A stretch of DNA of 54,320 bases from Caballeronia humi. Lineage in GTDB: Bacteria > Pseudomonadota > Gammaproteobacteria > Burkholderiales > Burkholderiaceae. The position numbers and the translations under genes were made by a program. Within the stretch, counting starts at the first letter, position 1, and the number at the start of each line of letters is the position of its first letter. Shown here piece after piece: positions 45,441 through 54,320 of this stretch. The stretch lies in assembly GCF_001544475.1 (NCBI RefSeq), contig NZ_FCNW02000041.1, positions 1-54,320 on the forward strand, in the 5' to 3' direction. The notes under the pieces are model-generated. The model did no database searches, was not told the DNA's origin, and was given only the letters and a program-made list of their open reading frames with translations.

Positions 45441-46913
45441 ATGGCCGACTTTGATCTGGGGCTGGTGTGGTTTCGGCGGGACCTGCGCGTGGCAGACCAT
45501 GCTGCACTCTATCACGCGCTCACACGCTGCCGCCGGGTCCTGTGCGCGTTCACTTTCGACCGCGAAATCCTCGCGCCGTTGCCGAAAAACGATCGCCGCG
45601 TGCCCTTTATTCACGCGAGCATCGTCGAGCTCGATCGCGCCTTGCAGGACGCGGGCAGCAGGCTGATCGTGCGCCATGGCGTGCCGCTGCACGAGATTCC
45701 TGCGCTGAGCGCCGAATGCGGCGTCCAGGCGGTATTTGCGAATCGCGACTACGAGCCGTCGGCGAAAGAGCGCGACGAGGCGGTCGCGAAGAAGCTGGCG
45801 GGCGCGGGCGTCGCATTTTTCACGTTCAAGGACCAGGCTGTCTTCGATCACGACGACATCCTGACCGGCGCCGGCAAGCCGTACACGGTATTCACTCCGT
45901 ACAAACGCAACTGGCTCGCGTCGCTGACGCCGGATGCGCTTCAACCCTATGCATCGGAGGACCGTCTCGACGCGTTGACTATGCCGCCGTCGAAGATCAG
46001 GCACGCGATTCCCGCGCTCGACGCACTCGGTTTCAGCGCCGACCACGCGCCCGCGCTGCCGGCCGGAACGAGCGGCGCGCTCACGCTCTTCGACGACTTC
46101 CGCGACCGGATGGCCGATTACGACCGCACGCGCGACTTCCCTGCCGTGAAAGGCCCGAGCTACCTTAGCGTGCACCTGCGCCACGGCACGATCTCGATTC
46201 GCGCGCTCGCTCGCACCGCCCACGACGCCCAACGACACGGCAATCGCGGCGCCGAAACGTGGCTATCGGAACTCATCTGGCGCGATTTCTACTTTTCCGT
46301 GCTGCACCATTTTCCGTACGTCGGCGTGCCGGGCGATCATCGCGCGTTCAAGCCCGAATACGACCGCATCAAGTGGGAAACCGGCGCCGATGCCGACGCG
46401 AACTTCGCCGCGTGGTGCGAAGGCCGCACCGGCTACCCGCTCGTCGATGCCGCGATGCGCCAGATCAACCAGTCGGGTTATATGCACAATCGCCTGCGGA
46501 TGGTGGTCGCGAGCTTTCTCACGAAAGATCTCGGCATCGACTGGCGGCGCGGCGAAGCCTATTTCGAGGCGCTGCTGAACGATTTCGAACTGTCGTCGAA
46601 CAATGGTGGCTGGCAGTGGGCGGCGTCGAGCGGTTGCGATGCGCAGCCGTATTTCCGCATCTTCAATCCGGTGACACAGTCGGAGAAATTCGACGCTGCC
46701 GGCAAATTCATCCGCCACTACGTGCCGGAACTGGCGGCCCTGCCGGACAAGGACATTCACGCGCCGTGGCGTGCCAAACCCGACGCGCTGAAAGCCGCGG
46801 AAATCGCGTTGGGCGCCGATTACCCTTTGCCGATCGTCGATCACGAAGTCGCGCGCAAGCTCACGCTATTGCGCTACGACATCGTGAAACAGACGCCGAA
46901 AGCGGAGCGCTAG
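45441..46913 (+). CDS. phr: Deoxyribodipyrimidine photolyase (CPD class I)
   Basis: A 490-residue light-driven DNA repair enzyme. The N-terminal antenna domain starts LGLVWFRRDLRVADHAALY, and the FAD-binding C-terminal domain has SYLSVHLRHGTISIR, WLSELIWRDFY, TGYPLVDAAMRQ and MHNRLRMVVASFL, then NGGWQWAASSG. The conserved Trp residues of the electron-transfer chain are in place (WRDFY, WQWAAS). The promoter must overlap the start of yqgE. It ends 3 bases from the convergent next gene. Confidence 0.92.
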   Translation: MADFDLGLVWFRRDLRVADHAALYHALTRCRRVLCAFTFDREILAPLPKNDRRVPFIHASIVELDRALQDAGSRLIVRHGVPLHEIPALSAECGVQAVFANRDYEPSAKERDEAVAKKLAGAGVAFFTFKDQAVFDHDDILTGAGKPYTVFTPYKRNWLASLTPDALQPYASEDRLDALTMPPSKIRHAIPALDALGFSADHAPALPAGTSGALTLFDDFRDRMADYDRTRDFPAVKGPSYLSVHLRHGTISIRALARTAHDAQRHGNRGAETWLSELIWRDFYFSVLHHFPYVGVPGDHRAFKPEYDRIKWETGADADANFAAWCEGRTGYPLVDAAMRQINQSGYMHNRLRMVVASFLTKDLGIDWRRGEAYFEALLNDFELSSNNGGWQWAASSGCDAQPYFRIFNPVTQSEKFDAAGKFIRHYVPELAALPDKDIHAPWRAKPDALKAAEIALGADYPLPIVDHEVARKLTLLRYDIVKQTPKAER

Positions 46914-46916
46914 CGC

Positions 46917-48302
46917 TTATCGGGAGAGCGCCGTCTGCCGCTCGATCATCGCGATCAGCGACAGAACCGAGCCGCGCCCCTCCGCCGGCGCGATACCCGC
47001 CGCCGCCTGATGCAGCATCGAGCGCAGCGTTTCGGCGGCGCGCCCGGGGATCGCGGTGTCGAGCGTATGCGTCTGGAATTCGTACGCGATGCGCCGCCAC
47101 GCGAGCCCGAGCGTGTCAGCAAGCAGCGCGACGTGGCCGAGTCCGAGCGAACACGCGGCCGCGCCCAGCCGGTACGACGCATCGGCGGCGTGGAGCGCGG
47201 CGTCCGTATCGGCGCTGCCCGATTCGCGCGCCGCTTCGCCCCGCTCGACCAGCCCGTCGATCGACACCTCCGCGCTCTGCAAAAAGTCCTCGTAGGCCGC
47301 CGCGTTCACCCGCAGCACGCCGAGATCGCGCGTGACGGCGTCGCGGGTCGCGGCTTCGCCCGCCTCTGCCGCGCCCTGCTCCCACACCGTTTCCGACGCC
47401 GGCGTCGCCGCGACGTGCCACGCGACCGTCAGACCGTAGTCGCGCAGGACATCGACTTGTGCGGCGTCTTCCGGCGCGGCGCCAAAGAGCGCGAAGTCGC
47501 GCCAGAGAAGCGCGAGCGTCGCGCGCACGAGCGACTTCGGCGCATACGACGACGCGTGCGCCTGATCTGCCAGAACCAGGTTGAAACGCGCGTAGAGACG
47601 GCGGGCGTCGGCTGCGGGGGCATCGGCCGGTGTGCCTTTCGAGCGTTCGCGAAGCGCGCGCACCGCCGCCGACGCGAGACGCCAGAAATCGTAGGGATCG
47701 GGGCCGGTCAAATCGGAGAGACACGCGTCGAGGCGCGAAAACGCATCCGCGCCGTTGTTCGACGGCGCGCGCAGCAGCGCCAGCAGCGACTCCTCGTAAT
47801 GCGCCCGCACCCGGGCGAGACGCTCGGGCGCGATCGCGCGCAATGTCGCGGGCGGGATCGCGCGGCCGGCGAGCGCGAGGTCGTCGAAGGAAACCGGGGT
47901 CACGCGCGTGTGCGCAGCAAGAAGCGCGTGCAGCGCGCGATAGTGGTCGAAAAGGACCGTCGAGCAGGCGAGTTCGCGCAGATTGCGGCGCTCGACCGCC
48001 GCGCCAAACACCCGCAACGTCTCGGCGATGCGCGCGCGGGCCACGTCTGTCTCGTCGCCGAGCGGCGCAACGAGCGCCAGCGTTTCCGCGAAGCGCTGCG
48101 CCGGGAGCCACCCCGCCGCGTGCAGCGCGTTGATCGCGCGCCGAAGCGCGGCGGCCGAATCGCCCTGGCGCTGGAAGGCGTGCAGCGCGTCGGTGAGCGC
48201 CATCTCGGCGCTGCGCACCGAACCGCCGCGTGGATTGGGCAAAGCTTCGAACGCAGCGGACAGATCGGGCAAGTCGGGTCGAATGGACATGGAAGCGCTC
48301 AT
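46917..48302 (-). CDS. Helical hypothetical protein, possibly FimL/ChpA N-terminal-like
   Basis: A 461-residue, almost entirely alpha-helical and Ala-rich cytoplasmic protein. The start is ATG 48302 or ATG 48290; frames upstream are not supported. Segments such as MALTDALHAFQRQGD and LHAADASYRLGAAACSLGLGHVA resemble the Hpt-like helical bundles of the FimL/ChpA N-terminal family of type IV pilus signalling, but the phosphorylatable His motif is not clear. Its neighbours give no hint of function. Confidence 0.6.
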   Translation of the reverse strand: MSASMSIRPDLPDLSAAFEALPNPRGGSVRSAEMALTDALHAFQRQGDSAAALRRAINALHAAGWLPAQRFAETLALVAPLGDETDVARARIAETLRVFGAAVERRNLRELACSTVLFDHYRALHALLAAHTRVTPVSFDDLALAGRAIPPATLRAIAPERLARVRAHYEESLLALLRAPSNNGADAFSRLDACLSDLTGPDPYDFWRLASAAVRALRERSKGTPADAPAADARRLYARFNLVLADQAHASSYAPKSLVRATLALLWRDFALFGAAPEDAAQVDVLRDYGLTVAWHVAATPASETVWEQGAAEAGEAATRDAVTRDLGVLRVNAAAYEDFLQSAEVSIDGLVERGEAARESGSADTDAALHAADASYRLGAAACSLGLGHVALLADTLGLAWRRIAYEFQTHTLDTAIPGRAAETLRSMLHQAAAGIAPAEGRGSVLSLIAMIERQTALSR

Positions 48303-48522
48303 TTGCCGGTTCGCGGATACACGGGCCGCACGCGGGTCGAAATGCATCATCGTTGAGCCGGACCGATCAGACCAGCCGGTACTTGCCCGCTTTGTTTCAG
48401 CCCGCATTCGTCAGGCTAGGGGCCCACACCAGAAGCGTAAGCCTAAAAGCATCGAATGGGGTTCGAACGTTTGCCGTCAGCGGCCGCCAACGTTTCCATC
48501 ATCGCAACAAAAGCGGGACGCC

Positions 48523-48560
48523 AAAAAACACGCGCCGCATGACAGTGAAGTCATGCGGCG
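48523..48560 (-). terminator. Intrinsic terminator of the rubredoxin gene
   Basis: On the minus strand an 11-bp perfect stem (CGCCGCATGAC with GTCATGCGGCG, 48533-48560, 6-nt loop) is followed after four bases by six Ts (48523-48528). It lies about 30 bases after the rubredoxin stop. Confidence 0.8.
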
Positions 48561-48589
48561 CGGCATCGATGCCGGCTCGCAATACCGGC

Positions 48590-48760
48590 TCAGATCTGGA
48601 CCATCTCGAAGTCTTCCTTGCGGGCTCCGCACTCGGGACAGGTCCAGTTGATCGGAACGTCCTCCCAGCGCGTGCCCGGCACGATCGCCTCTTCGGGCAG
48701 GCCGGCTTCTTCGTCGTAGATCCAGCCGCAGATCAGGCACATCCAGCTTCTGTATTCCAT
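48590..48760 (-). CDS. rubA: Rubredoxin
   Basis: A 56-residue one-iron electron-transfer protein. The two Cys pairs that bind iron are visible: MCLICGWIYDEEAG and WTCPECGARKEDFEM, with the typical core GTRWEDVP between them. Length and spacing are normal for the family. It is followed by its own terminator and is divergent from thiD. Confidence 0.95.
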   Translation of the reverse strand: MEYRSWMCLICGWIYDEEAGLPEEAIVPGTRWEDVPINWTCPECGARKEDFEMVQI

Positions 48761-49100
48761 GCTTATGCCGAGTCGAATGGTCGGTTGAAATTAAGGACAT
48801 GATGGTACCGTGTTGCCGCCGCGATGCCTAGCAAACGGGCTTGACCGGCGGCCAAGGGTCTGCCGCAAGTGCACGGTGCAACGCGCGAAATCATACCGCG
48901 CGTTGAAGGCCGCGGCGTGGCGCATGCAGGCATTTGGCCGATTGTCATATCCTCGGAGAAATGTACGCAAACATACCCCGGTCGCGCCCCGTCTCGCGTC
49001 ATTAGGCCGCATAATCGAACCGTTTGCACCGTTTTGGCCGTGGTGCGCGCAACCGTTCGCCGCGCCTGCATCATCCGCTTTTTTGCGCTTTTCCTACTCC
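48761..49100. other. Divergent gap between rubredoxin and thiD
   Basis: A 340-base gap that should hold promoters for both genes. No THI-box (TPP riboswitch) was recognised before thiD: the CTGAGA-type conserved motifs are absent. Frames here are extensions of thiD without signals. Confidence 0.4.
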
Positions 49101-50015
49101 ATGCCTGCTTTTGCGATGCCCAGCGACACACCTCCGATCGTTCTCACCTTTGGCCTCTCCGATCCGACCGGCGGCTTCGGCCTGCAAGCGGACTTGCTGA
49201 CGCTCGCGAGCATGGGCTGCCACGGCGTCTCCGTACTGACGGGCTACACGGTGCGCGATTCCGCCACCACCGACGAAGTCACGAGCCTCGACCCCGATAC
49301 CGTCGCGACCCAGGCGCGCATGTTGCTGGAGGACATGCCGATCGCCGCCTTCAAGATCGGTGCGGCGACCCGTGCGGAAGTCGTGAGCGCGATCGCGGAA
49401 GTGGTCGCGGATTACGACGACATCCCGCTGATCCTCGCCCCCGATTTCACCCTCGACGATGAACACGTGCTTTCCGCCGACGAACTGCGCGAATCGCTCG
49501 CCGACCTGCTCGTGCCGCAAACGACCATGCTGGTAGCCGATCACGCCACACTGCTGCAACTCGCGCAGCCGGACGGCGACGCCGAAGCGCCAACACTTGA
49601 CGCCGCGATTTCGCACTTGCTGGCACAGGGCTGCGAATACATCCTCGCGACGGAAACGGGCACGCATCGGCACGTCAACACGCTGTACAGCGAGGAAGGC
49701 CAGGTGCGACAGGATTTGTGGGACCGCGGCCCGAATCGCGTGATGGGCCTGACCGACACGCTCGGCTCGGCGATCGCGGCGCTGCTCGCGAACGGCCAGG
49801 AGCCGGCCGAAGCCGCGCGCGAGGCGCAGGAGTATCTGTTCCAGGCGACGCGCGCCGCGTTCCGTCCCGGCATGGGTGCGTATCTGCCGGATCGCTTTTT
49901 CTGGGCGCGCTCGAACGACATGGACGAAACCGCGGAAGACGGCGCAGACGGCGCCGCCCCCGATGCCATCGCTGAAGTTCCGCCGCCCTCCGCGCCCGGC
50001 GAGGCGCGTCATTAA
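49101..50015 (+). CDS. thiD: Hydroxymethylpyrimidine/phosphomethylpyrimidine kinase
   Basis: A 304-residue ribokinase-fold kinase of thiamine synthesis. Motifs are LTFGLSDPTGGFGLQADLLT (family AG.DPSGGAG.QAD, slightly diverged), MGCHGVSVLT, and FKIGAA. The anion-hole motif near the C-terminus is LTDTLGSAIAALLA, where most members have GTGDTFSAAI, so the catalytic Asp is kept but the Gly is shifted. An acidic Pro/Ala-rich tail of about 35 residues is extra. The start may be ATG 49101 or 49116. Confidence 0.82.
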   Translation: MPAFAMPSDTPPIVLTFGLSDPTGGFGLQADLLTLASMGCHGVSVLTGYTVRDSATTDEVTSLDPDTVATQARMLLEDMPIAAFKIGAATRAEVVSAIAEVVADYDDIPLILAPDFTLDDEHVLSADELRESLADLLVPQTTMLVADHATLLQLAQPDGDAEAPTLDAAISHLLAQGCEYILATETGTHRHVNTLYSEEGQVRQDLWDRGPNRVMGLTDTLGSAIAALLANGQEPAEAAREAQEYLFQATRAAFRPGMGAYLPDRFFWARSNDMDETAEDGADGAAPDAIAEVPPPSAPGEARH

Positions 50016-50043
50016 CCCGACCACGATGAGGCGTTGAGAGCGC

Positions 50044-50820
50044 ATGCCGTATCGACTGCCCCACCTTCACAAGGCGATTCAACAAGGCGCGATTCGCGTC
50101 GGCTGCGCGGGCTGGGGTTTGACGAGCGCCGTCGGCTCCCACTTTCCGGGCGAAGGCTCGCACCTCGACCGCTACGCGCAGGTGCTGACCTGCGTCGAAA
50201 TCAACTCCAGCTTTTATAAGCCGCATCGCGCGGACACTTACGCCAACTGGGCGTTGAGCGTGCCCGCGTCGTTTCGCTTTTCGGTAAAAGTGCCGAAGGC
50301 AATCACGCACGATGCGCGGCTCGTCGGCTGCGAGGCGTTGATCGACGAGTTCCTCGCGGCGGCAGGCCAACTCGGCGACGGGCTCGGCTGCTGGCTCGTG
50401 CAGTTGCCGCCGAGTCTCGCGTTCGAAGCGGAGGTCGCGCAGGCGTTTTTCACGGCGTTGCGTGAGCGCACGCCACTGCCCGTGGCATTCGAGGCGCGCC
50501 ATCCGAGCTGGTTTTCGACCGAGGCGGCGGCGCTGCTGAAGTCGGCGCATATCGCGTACGTCGATGCCGATCCAATCCCCGACGATTGCGAGATCGGGCA
50601 TCGCGCGGACGAGTCGCTCGTGTACGTGCGGCTGCACGGCTCGCCGGAACTGTACAAATCGTCGTACGACTACACCTATCTCGATGAACTCGCTCGCACG
50701 CTGCAACAGCGCTCGAAGAAAGGCGCGCAAGTGTGGTGCGTCTTCGACAACACGGCCGCGGGCGCCGCGCAGCCGAACGCATTGCATCTGATGGAACGCT
50801 TGCGGCTGCACCACAAGTAA
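50044..50820 (+). CDS. DUF72 (YecE-like) protein
   Basis: A 258-residue TIM-barrel-like protein of unknown function. Family motifs are VGCAGWGLTSAVG near the N-terminus, VEINSSFYKPH, FRFSVKVPKAITHD, LVQLPPSLAFE, VAFEARHPSWF and YVRLHGSPELYKSSY, ending with VWCVFDNTAAGAAQPNALHL. It lies 28 bases after thiD and may be co-transcribed. Confidence 0.9.
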   Translation: MPYRLPHLHKAIQQGAIRVGCAGWGLTSAVGSHFPGEGSHLDRYAQVLTCVEINSSFYKPHRADTYANWALSVPASFRFSVKVPKAITHDARLVGCEALIDEFLAAAGQLGDGLGCWLVQLPPSLAFEAEVAQAFFTALRERTPLPVAFEARHPSWFSTEAAALLKSAHIAYVDADPIPDDCEIGHRADESLVYVRLHGSPELYKSSYDYTYLDELARTLQQRSKKGAQVWCVFDNTAAGAAQPNALHLMERLRLHHK

Positions 50821-50850
50821 CGTTTCGATTTATCCGTTGAGGAGGGTTCG

Positions 50851-51251
50851 ATGCGCAGGTGGATCGGAGCTTTAAGTTGCGTCGCAATGCTGGGCGCCGC
50901 GTTTCCCGTAGGGGCACAAACGCCCCGCCCAACGCCACGCCCGCCGGCGACGGCACCTTTCTCCTGACGATTTTCCGGAAACACGATCAGTCGAAGCCGC
51001 TGCCGAAAATCAACGAGCAGTTGAAGGAGCAAGGCTACTTCAAGGCGTTTCCGCCGCCGGGCGTAGAGGTGGTGTCGTGGTACGCGATGATGGGCATCGG
51101 CCAGGTGGTCACGCTGCGCGTGCCGGCCGATCGCCTGCGTGAGGTGAACCGCGCGATCGAGAACACCGCGTGGGGCGGCTACAAGACCGAGTTCTATCCG
51201 ACCTACGACTACAAGGCAGTCGCCGAACAGATGCGCGCGCAGTCGAAGTAA
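50851..51251 (+). pseudogene. Secreted small protein gene with a frameshift
   Basis: Translation should start at ATG 50851, which has GAGGAGGG 6 nt upstream. The first 23 codons encode a clean signal peptide (MRRWIGALSCVAMLGAAFP with VGA before QT), but this frame stops at 50965 after 38 residues. From about 50,925 the overlapping -1 frame continues as a coherent protein of about 105 residues (FLLTIFRKHDQSKPL, VEVVSWYAMMGIGQVVTLRV, YPTYDYKAVAEQM) to the stop at 51251, just before a terminator. One base appears lost, perhaps in the CCCC run at 50923-50926. It is a genuine mutation, a sequencing error or, less likely, slippage. Confidence 0.75.
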
Positions 51252-51265
51252 AACCGTTCGCGCAT

Positions 51266-51297
51266 AAAAAAAACCCACATCGCTGTGGGTTTTTTTT
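51266..51297. terminator. Bidirectional terminator between the secreted-protein gene and groEL
   Basis: CCCACA (51274-51279) pairs with TGTGGG (51284-51289) around TCGC, flanked by eight As on one side and eight Ts on the other. It can therefore end transcription from both directions. Confidence 0.85.
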
Positions 51298-51302
51298 CGA
51301 CT

Positions 51303-51335
51303 GGCGCGGGTTTCAGGAAACATGAAACCCGCGCC
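51303..51335 (-). terminator. GC-rich hairpin after groEL
   Basis: GGCGCGGGTTTCA (51303-51315) and its exact reverse complement (51323-51335) form a 13-bp stem with a 7-nt loop, 27 bases past the groEL stop. On the groEL strand it is followed at once by the A/T-flanked hairpin at 51266-51297, making a tandem terminator. The first hairpin has no U-tract of its own. Confidence 0.6.
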
Positions 51336-51362
51336 GTCCATGCAAACCGGCGCGAGCCAGTC

Positions 51363-53003
<1,641 letters not shown>

Positions 53004-53110
53004 ATCCAAACTCCTTGATTCGTTTCAGTTGTATCGGTTCTGTGAGCGCTGCGGCGAGAGCTGTGTCGATCGCCGCGGGGCGCTTCGGGCCGAACCTACT
53101 AATAGCGTCG

Positions 53111-53401
53111 TTACTTGACCAGGACGGCCATGATGTCTTCTTCGCGCATCACGAGCAGTTCCTGCCCGTCGACCTTGACGGTCTGGCCGGCGTATTTACC
53201 GAACAGCACGCGGTCGCCCACTTTGACGTCGAGGGCGTTCTGCGTACCCTTGTCATCGCGCTTGCCCGGGCCGACGGCCAGGATTTCGCCTTGATCCGGC
53301 TTTTCGGCTGCCGCTTCGGGGATGATGAGGCCCGAGGCAGTCTTGGTTTCCTGATCCAGACGCTTGACGATGACGCGATCGTGCAAAGGACGAAGGTTCA
53401 T
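53111..53401 (-). CDS. groES: Co-chaperonin GroES (10 kDa)
   Basis: A 96-residue lid subunit for GroEL. MNLRPLHDRVIVKRLD starts the beta barrel; the mobile loop is ETKTASGLIIPEAA, with the GroEL-contact tripeptide LII. GAGGAG precedes the ATG. It is first in the groESL operon under the CIRCE-controlled promoter. Confidence 0.97.
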   Translation of the reverse strand: MNLRPLHDRVIVKRLDQETKTASGLIIPEAAAEKPDQGEILAVGPGKRDDKGTQNALDVKVGDRVLFGKYAGQTVKVDGQELLVMREEDIMAVLVK

Positions 53402-53483
53402 ACACACTCCTCTCTTGAATTGAGACTGAAGAAACGCGGGACACCCGTTCGGTGCGGCTCTCGCCGACCGTCGGAAAAACTTG

Positions 53484-53510
53484 TTAGCACTCTCGTGCGG
53501 TGAGTGCCAA
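53484..53510 (-). promoter_or_regulatory. CIRCE operator (HrcA binding site)
   Basis: TTAGCACTC, nine bases, then GAGTGCCAA: the CIRCE inverted repeat (TTAGCACTC-N9-GAGTGCTAA) with one mismatch. It lies in the groES leader just downstream of the -10 box, where HrcA bound to it would block transcription until heat stress. Confidence 0.93.
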
Positions 53511-53539
53511 TTATATGGACGGGTTTGAACAATTTCAAG
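53510..53539 (-). promoter_or_regulatory. groESL promoter (sigma70, with sigma32-like overlap)
   Basis: On the minus strand TTGAAA (53533-53538) and TATAAT (53510-53515) are separated by 17 bases, an almost ideal sigma70 promoter. The same stretch also reads CTTGAAA, 13 bases, then TCCATAT, close to the sigma32 consensus CTTGAAA-CCCCATNT. The operon may thus be driven by both factors, with HrcA repression through the adjacent CIRCE. Confidence 0.8.
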
Positions 53540-54025
53540 GAGGGATTGATTGTGTGCCGGTTCTTTATTGTCAAATTCATCGAACGTTGAACGATGTTCA
53601 TCCAACGTTGAACTGTCTTTAGAACGAAGACAGGAAAAATTCCGGAAATATCAACTAGATGACACCGAGCGCCATGACTGCGGTCAGGGACGAGTCCTGC
53701 CCCAGATGAGCGTCTTCGCGCAACAAAGGAAACAATGGAAGACGAACATTGCGCCCTAAATACGGGTTTACTCTTCCATTCAGCGACGACGCCCGTAATG
53801 GCCTTTCCGGAGTGTGGCTACTGATTGTGCCCTTGGAGCTCTGGAGGCAGGTGCAGCCATGTGGAAAACCGCGTTGAGACACGCGCCGGCAGCGTAGTGC
53901 ACGATTACAACTGATGGAAAGATGGCGCGGCGGACGAGTGTCGCCGACCGAGGAAGTCGGACGGGTCGTGGTGCAATTCCGATGCGTCGGTCTGTTACGC
54001 TCGATCTTTTGACCAGCACGAGCCA
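53540..54025. other. Gap between groESL promoter and IS6 remnant
   Basis: About 490 bases with no supportable gene. Two minus-strand frames of about 125-130 codons overlap each other and lack ribosome binding sites or motifs. I did not find a clear IS6 terminal repeat (GGCACTGTTGCAAA type) near the transposase start. Confidence 0.4.
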
Positions 54026-54320
54026 ATGAGCAAGCTGAAGGACATCGACGGGTTGTTCAATGGGCGTCATTTCGACCGCGAAGTCATCATCCTTTGCGTG
54101 CGCTGGAACCTGCGCTACAAGCTGAGCTTCCGAGATCTTGCTGAAATGATGGCGGAGCGCGGTCCACACGACGATCATGCGCTGGGTGAGGCGCTACACG
54201 CCGGAGTTTGTCAAACGCTGGAATCGGTTCGCCGCGGCGGCCAGTCAGTCGTGGCGAGTCGACGAGACCTATGTGAAGATCCGTGGCAAATGGACCTATC
54301 TTTACCGCGCAGTTGACCGA
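54026..54320 (+). pseudogene. IS6-family transposase, frameshifted, cut by window end
   Basis: The first 45 residues match the IS6/IS26-type transposase N-terminus (NGRHFDREVIILCVRWNLRY, SFRDLAEMMAERG). At about 54,160-54,168 a short deletion changes the frame; the continuation HTTIMRWVRRYTPEFVKRW and SQSWRVDETYVKIRGKWTYL, with the first catalytic Asp in VDETY, is then read in another phase up to the window edge. The family has a few more residues (about LDLAHTT) at that junction. The gene is broken unless the sequence is wrong there. Confidence 0.8.

Noticed and set aside
48761..49100. TPP riboswitch before thiD
   Set aside because: The conserved CTGAGA and ACC-TGATC type motifs of the THI-box are not present.

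Overview
The window looks like chromosomal DNA of a GC-rich betaproteobacterium of the Burkholderia/Paraburkholderia/Caballeronia group. This rests on the conserved order yqgE-ruvX-pyrR-pyrB-inactive pyrC paralogue, a CIRCE-controlled groES-groEL pair, an rfbBACD dTDP-rhamnose operon, and IS30, IS110 and IS6 remnants. The genus is inferred from gene content, not from a database search.

Region 1 (1-13,600) is an accessory, mobile-element-rich island. It opens with the 3' part of a group II intron sitting inside an IS30-family transposase gene. Sparse genes follow, nearly all on the minus strand: a CoiA-like Cys-rich protein, a small membrane protein, two diverged NERD-like paralogues, a protein with two tandem ParB/KorB-like helix-turn-helix repeats, some small hypotheticals, and a tyrosine recombinase with an extra C-terminal HTH. 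The island ends in a graveyard: a decayed group II intron (maturase tail plus intact-looking domains V/VI) followed by a frameshifted IS110 transposase, then a small gene with a near-perfect ribosome binding site and a strong terminator.

Region 2 (13,958-39,556) makes and exports a surface polysaccharide, probably a rhamnose-containing O antigen. On the minus strand, in transcription order: rfbB, rfbA, rfbC, rfbD, a rhamnosyltransferase-like GT2, a double-domain GT2, a HAD-fold protein, gtrB, gtrA, a polytopic membrane protein, a sugar epimerase, the ABC exporter wzm/wzt, and a 1,601-residue fusion protein. The fusion joins a methyltransferase, a kinase-like segment, a coiled coil, a GT4 and an RgpF domain; I read it as a WbdD-like chain terminator fused to chain-building glycosyltransferases. 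Convergent to it lies a second set on the plus strand (methyltransferase, gtrA, gtrB, large membrane protein) that looks like a Gtr-type glycan-decorating module, with a divergent membrane protein at its edge.

Region 3 (39,874-53,540) is housekeeping: apaH, plsC-like acyltransferase, the pyrimidine cluster with ruvX and yqgE, a photolyase, a helical hypothetical, rubredoxin, thiD, a DUF72 protein, a frameshifted secreted protein and groES-groEL. The right end (54,026-54,320) enters a frameshifted IS6-family transposase.
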